A DNA stretch of 64,000 nucleotides from Gyrodactylus bullatarudis. Lineage: Eukaryota; Platyhelminthes; Monogenea; Gyrodactylidea; Gyrodactylidae. The stretch is from positions 361,968 through 425,967 of the forward strand of contig SSNU01000019.1 of NCBI GenBank assembly GCA_012064415.1, written 5' to 3'. Made by a program: the position numbers and the translations under genes. The notes beneath the pieces are model-generated. The model made no database searches. It was not told the origin of the DNA and saw nothing but the letters and a program-made list of their open reading frames with translations. This document shows positions 60,966 to 64,000 of this stretch, piece by piece. How positions within the stretch are numbered: the first letter of the stretch is position 1; every line of letters begins with the position of its first letter.

Positions 60966-61664
60966 ACAGTCAATCACCAAGAGAGTTTAAGGAATAGTGG
61001 AATGCTATGGTCTATTCGATGGTATATAACGTAAATTCATACCCTCATGTATTTCACTCAGGGTCTCAACATTCAAGTATAGGAAGGGTAATTAAGTCGC
61101 ATGAAAAGTAACGAATAATTAGCAAGAAAGGGTCTAACTAATAAGGTAAACTATGTTATCACACACAATAAAAATTGATAATGATTCTTCTCTGATCTTT
61201 TCAAACTCATTTCATTTTCCAATCAAATTTGGAATTAACCAAACTTCAAAAAGGAATAACTTTCTTATTTTTTGAGATAGAAGGCTAATTCTTTTTGCAT
61301 AACATGTCTTAGATTCTGAATTTCAAGAATAAATCCTAAAGAATCTTCTAAATCTTCTATTCTATCTGAAAAAAATTTATATTTTAAATTTATCTTTCCT
61401 ATAATTTTTTACAAAAAATCTTATAAAATAATCGAATTTTCTATTGAAAAATTAAGCTTTTTTGGTGACGATGAAAGATAGATAGATAAATTGGTATATT
61501 ATTTAAAATAGAAGATTTAGAAGATTCTTTAGGATTTATTCTTGAAATTCAGAATCTAAGACATGTTATGCAAAAAGAATTAGCCATAGCATTCCACGAT
61601 TCTTTCAACTCTACCTCTGATTTTTGATTCCACTATTCCTTAAACTCTCTTGGTGATTGACTGT
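60966..61664. mobile_element. 699-bp hairpin element with nested arms
   Basis: Outer arms start ACAGTCAATCACCAAGAGAG and are mirrored at 61620-61664. Inner arms (61284-61363 and 61507-61584) share CTAATTCTTTTTGCATAACA. The right side carries about 36 extra bases between two GTGGAAT copies that are absent on the left, so the left arm probably lost them by microhomology deletion. No coding capacity. Confidence 0.8.
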
Positions 61665-62080
61665 AATTAGAACAATAATAGCCGAATGGTGAAAAAAATT
61701 AAAATAGTAAAAGTTTCGCAGAAACATAAAATTCAATTTTAGAAAACAGTTATAATAATTTTTGAATTTAATTTCTGAGAAAATAAACATAAAAATCCTA
61801 GCTACGAGTCCTAAAAACGCCCCACTGTGAATTGAATTTTATTTGACTTTCTTATGGAATTAACACTTGCTTATTCGAATTAGGATTTGTGTCGAAAAAG
61901 CATTTAAGTTACAATATAATCGAAACCAGTCAACTCAGGACTCAAAAGAATTTGAGTAAGATAGAATATTAACTCCGAAAATGTCTTTTGTATAAAAAAA
62001 CTAAAATAAATATTGAGTTGAAAATGTATGAATTAGATTTTAGTGAATGTTATGGACTTGACTATGGGTATTGGAAAAAC

Positions 62081-62226
62081 AAGAAGAGTAGACCTATTGG
62101 GCTGGGACTTTATTAAGTTGGGCGAACCATAATACCTGGCTCATGGGTAACAAGATTAACAACAGATTAATAATAAAAATCATATAGGTCTTTTAAAGGG
62201 TATTCTTGGCGTACATTCAAACACCA
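62081..62226. repeat. 146-bp direct repeat, copy 1
   Basis: Contains GGGCTGGGACTTTATTAAGT and CCTGGCTCATGGGTAACAAG. Repeated at 62529-62674 with only a few differences. Confidence 0.85.
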
Positions 62227-62528
62227 CAACACCTTACCTCTCGAAAGTTAAGAGATTAATCAATATAGTTGAGTTCTTGTGATCATTGAGATTCACTGGC
62301 TCGGCATTCGACCGATATCTCATTTGTCTTGATTTTAAGCCTTTGAATGATTTGGGCGTCTAGTTTTATTGGGATTATAGAATGCTCGCTCGTCACCTAC
62401 CTTCGTGATCGTTACTTTTTCTTTAATGAGAGCAAATAATGAAGTTCATGGAAGCCATTTTTGTTAATGAACTCTTCTCTGTAGTTGAAATCATTGTCAA
62501 GGTTCTGATTGACCATGCCGCCATTGGT

Positions 62529-62674
62529 AAGAAGAGTAGACGTATTGGGCTGGGACTTTATTAAGTTGGGCGAACCATAATACCTGGCTCATGGGTAACA
62601 AGATTAACAACAGATTAATAATAAAAATCATATAGGTCTTTTAAAAGATATTCTTGGCGTACATTCAAACAACA
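62529..62674. repeat. 146-bp direct repeat, copy 2
   Basis: Same orientation as copy 1, start-to-start distance 448 bp. The sequence between the copies shows no gene. Confidence 0.85.
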
Positions 62675-64000
62675 CAGCAATGAAGAAAGTCAATCATCAG
62701 ATGATCTCAAGTTTCGTGTAATAGTTTGAGCACATCAAGACTATTACTAAGACATTATTAAACTCAGAAAACAATTTATTGGTTCGGTTTCATGAGAAAC
62801 ATGTAGAAAACAAGAAAATCTCATTAACCATGTTTGTTCCTTTACAAGCTTAAATTCCTTTGAGTTTAGCACTGATCCAAATTAGTCCAGTATTAAAAGT
62901 AGCCAGGGATAAATCGGATTCAAGCAGCGGGAAAAGATATCTCAAATTTATGATAAAGCATCATATTAACTTGTATTTATCAAAAATAATGTAAATTATG
63001 GTTATCATAATTTAATATAGCGTTAGATAATTTTTTGTACCTAGCTATTGGAAATACAATAATAATCCCAAGAGTGTTGGAAAAGCAAGCTTTTATATTG
63101 ATTTTATAAGTTTGAAAATCATATATCATAATCATGTTTTGGATTCTTCCTGTCTTAATAATAAAAAGTTGGATGTTAATTTAGGAAGGAAACAACACTT
63201 GAGGTGAAAAATAATCATATAAGACAGTATATATATTTTTAAAAAACCTATTCAGATTTCTTCATCACTATTGTTGGTCTAGACTTTTGAAATCGATATA
63301 TACGTCGTTGTATTTCTGTGTAGATTTGTAAACAATAATTTAAGAATTGATAGAAAAGAATTAATAGATAATTCTGGCTAAGATAGCGGGATTGGTAAAA
63401 TATTACCCTAACGTCTTCAAGATGAATACATCAGAAATGTTCTTTGGAAAAAACGAATTTGATTACAAAACTTTGAACATTGCTTCTTCAGGGACAAAGA
63501 AAATAAGAATTTTTGTGTTATTGAATTTTCGATAGCCTATTCTCATTGGTTGGAATTGGTCATGAAAAAAATAAGCCAATAAGCATCAAGCATGAAATGG
63601 TTTAAAATGAAACTTTAACTCGAAAGAAAAAGAATTGAACTTTTGAATTTTTCTTTATTAAAATCATTTTTATTCATGTAATTACATAATTTTGTATATA
63701 TTTAATAAAGAAACATAATTATTTTCTAAAATCAAAATCAAAATTGTTCATGAGTCCGATGAATGGTGGTTCTGGGGCAATTTTTTTTGTTCTTCTTCAA
63801 ATTATTTTACTTATAAATCATCTTTCACGTTACTTATTTATTATTTAAATCAAGGAAAAAAGAATTTATAGCTTTGTCTGCTACTTTGTTCCGGTAATTG
63901 TCTCTCTTTGGGTAAGTTGAATTCTTTGAGAGGATAAATCTGCATAAAAAATCTCTAAAACAGGTAGAGAAGGTGTTGCCTTTATTGTGGTCTGTTGTTT
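62675..64000. other. non-coding right end of the window
   Basis: AT-rich; no exon, RNA gene or clear repeat could be supported. Confidence 0.4.

Noticed and set aside
1..64000. tRNA, rRNA or other structured RNA genes
   Set aside because: I looked for A/B-box patterns and cloverleaf-like stems on both strands by eye and found none I could support; a covariance-model scan would be decisive.

Overview
The window is AT-rich animal nuclear DNA. Genes are split by GT-AG spliceosomal introns, promoters are sparse, and the proteins are typical of bilaterian animals: a CREB3-type bZIP factor, an ELK-type ETS factor, a claudin-like protein, collagen galactosyltransferase, the ciliary assembly factor DNAAF4, the mitochondrial factor COA7 and a C16orf89/DUF4735-type secreted protein. 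The most telling trait is intron size. DNAAF4 and COA7 contain introns of only 24, 26, 27 and 28 nt, among the shortest expected in any animal. Together with a dynein-arm assembly gene (motile cilia), this suggests a small ciliated invertebrate. Ultra-short introns are known from dicyemid and orthonectid mesozoans, but the assignment is an inference.

Layout. 1-6050: no recognisable gene, probably the intron upstream of the CREB3-like exons at 6051-7878. 9039-13550: a compact cluster of claudin-like (-), TIR protein (+), nucleotide-sugar transporter (-) and a small membrane protein (+), with an 89-bp divergent promoter and an 89-bp convergent gap. 13984-22223: an ETS factor (-) with one 6.9-kb intron full of inverted-repeat elements. 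23555-24574: intronless adenosine kinase (+). 24575-30052: repeats and a decayed LINE. 30053-32338: DNAAF4 (-) and COA7 (+), divergent from a 211-bp shared promoter. 32339-38385: LINE remnants, two piggyBac-like MITEs and a long palindrome. 38386-40149: intronless procollagen galactosyltransferase (-). 40150-43137: a fold-back element and other repeats. 45456-57324: a five-exon DUF4735 gene (-), whose short exons are scattered over 12 kb of repeat-filled introns. 57599-59870: a defective endonuclease/reverse-transcriptase LINE. 59871-64000: repeats only.

The genes are ordinary single-copy housekeeping and signalling genes with no evident joint pathway. What stands out is architecture. Ultra-short introns sit beside MITE-inflated ones. 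A 1,358-bp segment carrying the TATA box and exon 1 of the DUF4735 gene is duplicated, apparently exactly, on the far side of that gene, lodged inside a LINE that itself sits inside another repeat. A 5.9-kb segment holding the ETS first exon and adenosine kinase is bounded by 194-bp inverted repeats that look identical. Several kilobases are long hairpins.
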